Source: an uncultured Bacilli bacterium (lineage in GTDB: Bacteria; Bacillota_I; Bacilli_A; RF39; UBA660). Taken from it: 16,683 nt of DNA. The notes under the pieces were generated by a model. It did no database searches and was not told where the DNA came from. It saw only the letters and a program-made list of their open reading frames with translations. Shown here piece by piece: positions 16,535 through 16,683 of this stretch (its first letter is position 1; the number at the start of each line of letters is the position of its first letter). Location: positions 1-16,683 of the forward strand of contig CANQER010000009.1 of the NCBI GenBank assembly GCA_947595415.1. The letters are read 5' to 3'. The translations under genes and the position numbers were made by a program.

Positions 16535-16548
16535 TTTAACTATTTTTT
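16517..16548 (+). terminator. Intrinsic terminator of the ltaS-like operon
   Basis: ATAGTTAAA (16517-16525) pairs perfectly with TTTAACTAT (16535-16543) around a 9-nt loop that contains the TAG stop of the preceding gene. Six T follow (16543-16548). Confidence 0.85.
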
Positions 16549-16571
16549 ATGTAAAGTAGTATATTACATAC

Positions 16572-16600
16572 TTGAATAAATATTGATTTAATGGTATATT
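16572..16600 (+). promoter_or_regulatory. Promoter of the gene with the G tract
   Basis: TTGAAT (16572-16577) is 17 nt from TATATT (16595-16600). The -10 is extended by TG at 16592-16593. This is the best-balanced promoter in the window. Transcription would start near 16607, about 23 nt before the ATG at 16630, with AGGT at 16619-16622 as a modest ribosome binding site. Confidence 0.65.
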
Positions 16601-16629
16601 AGTAATGGATAAGAAAGTAGGTAATAGAT

Positions 16630-16683
16630 ATGTTAGCAAATAGCAAATGGGGGGGGGTATTTAGAAGCTTTAATTAACGATGT
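16630..16683 (+). CDS. Start of an unknown gene, frame broken after a G9 tract (window edge)
   Basis: ATG at 16630 follows a good promoter. As written, translation reads MLANSKWGG, crosses a run of nine G (16649-16657), continues VFRSFN and stops at TAA 16675-16677. If one G is removed, the frame reads WGGYLEALINDV and stays open to the window end, which looks like ordinary protein. The gene therefore appears to be OFF by +1 frameshift, or the G count is a sequencing error. Only about 18 residues are visible, so no product can be named. Confidence 0.5.
16649..16657 (+). repeat. Homopolymeric G9 tract, candidate phase-variation switch
   Basis: Nine consecutive G inside the seventh to tenth codons of a short open frame, in DNA that is otherwise roughly 30% GC. 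Mononucleotide tracts of this kind change length by slipped-strand mispairing and switch genes on and off in several bacteria. That role is inferred here. Confidence 0.55.

Noticed and set aside
16549..16569. Inverted repeat ATGTAA ... TTACAT upstream of the last promoter
   Set aside because: A 6-bp arm in AT-rich DNA with a 9-nt spacer is easily expected by chance. It could be an operator, but nothing supports it.
16605..16643. Short frame from ATG at 16605 (MDKKVGNRYVSK)
   Set aside because: It ends after 12 codons, has no ribosome binding site, and its ATG coincides with the predicted transcription start.

Overview
The window is about 16.7 kb of AT-rich DNA (roughly 30% GC by eye). It comes from a low-GC, cell-walled Gram-positive bacterium of the Bacillota, most likely an uncultured host-associated Bacilli, Erysipelotrichia or RF39-type lineage. 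That placement is inferred from four things: very low GC, a T-box ahead of pheST, a lipoteichoic-acid-synthase-type protein, and Gram-positive type IV prepilin-like proteins in tandem. UGA is a real stop here (it ends pheS, where it overlaps the pheT start, and ends murE2) and Trp is UGG, so the Mycoplasma code does not apply.

Layout. (1) 1-908: three tandem type IV prepilin-like genes, the first cut by the window edge, ending at a bidirectional terminator. (2) 952-1389, minus strand: a small helical protein of unknown function, convergent with the pilins and divergent from murD. (3) 1495-6266: murD, then eno and ftsK/spoIIIE. (4) 6291-9977: a phenylalanine T-box leader and the translationally coupled pheS-pheT pair. 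(5) 10094-13841: two tandem murE paralogues followed by mraY. (6) 13882-16534: an LtaS-like sulfatase-fold membrane enzyme overlapping a one-helix membrane protein of unknown function, ended by a strong terminator. (7) 16572-16683: a good promoter and the first codons of a gene interrupted by a run of nine G.

Most of the window is housekeeping: peptidoglycan precursor synthesis (MurD, MurE, MraY), envelope polymer synthesis (LtaS-like), chromosome translocation at division (FtsK), glycolysis (enolase) and Phe-tRNA charging. The division/cell-wall cluster is broken up. murD stands alone, murE-mraY are still adjacent, and murF, murC, murG and ftsW are absent.

The points most worth a second look are: the pilin array, whose two complete copies share an identical 60-residue N-terminus encoded by DNA with 14 silent changes; the MurE pair, in which the first copy has altered nearly every substrate-facing motif; a related palindrome ahead of both murE genes; and the G9 tract, where removing one G reopens the frame, the signature of a phase-variable gene in the OFF state or of a sequencing error.
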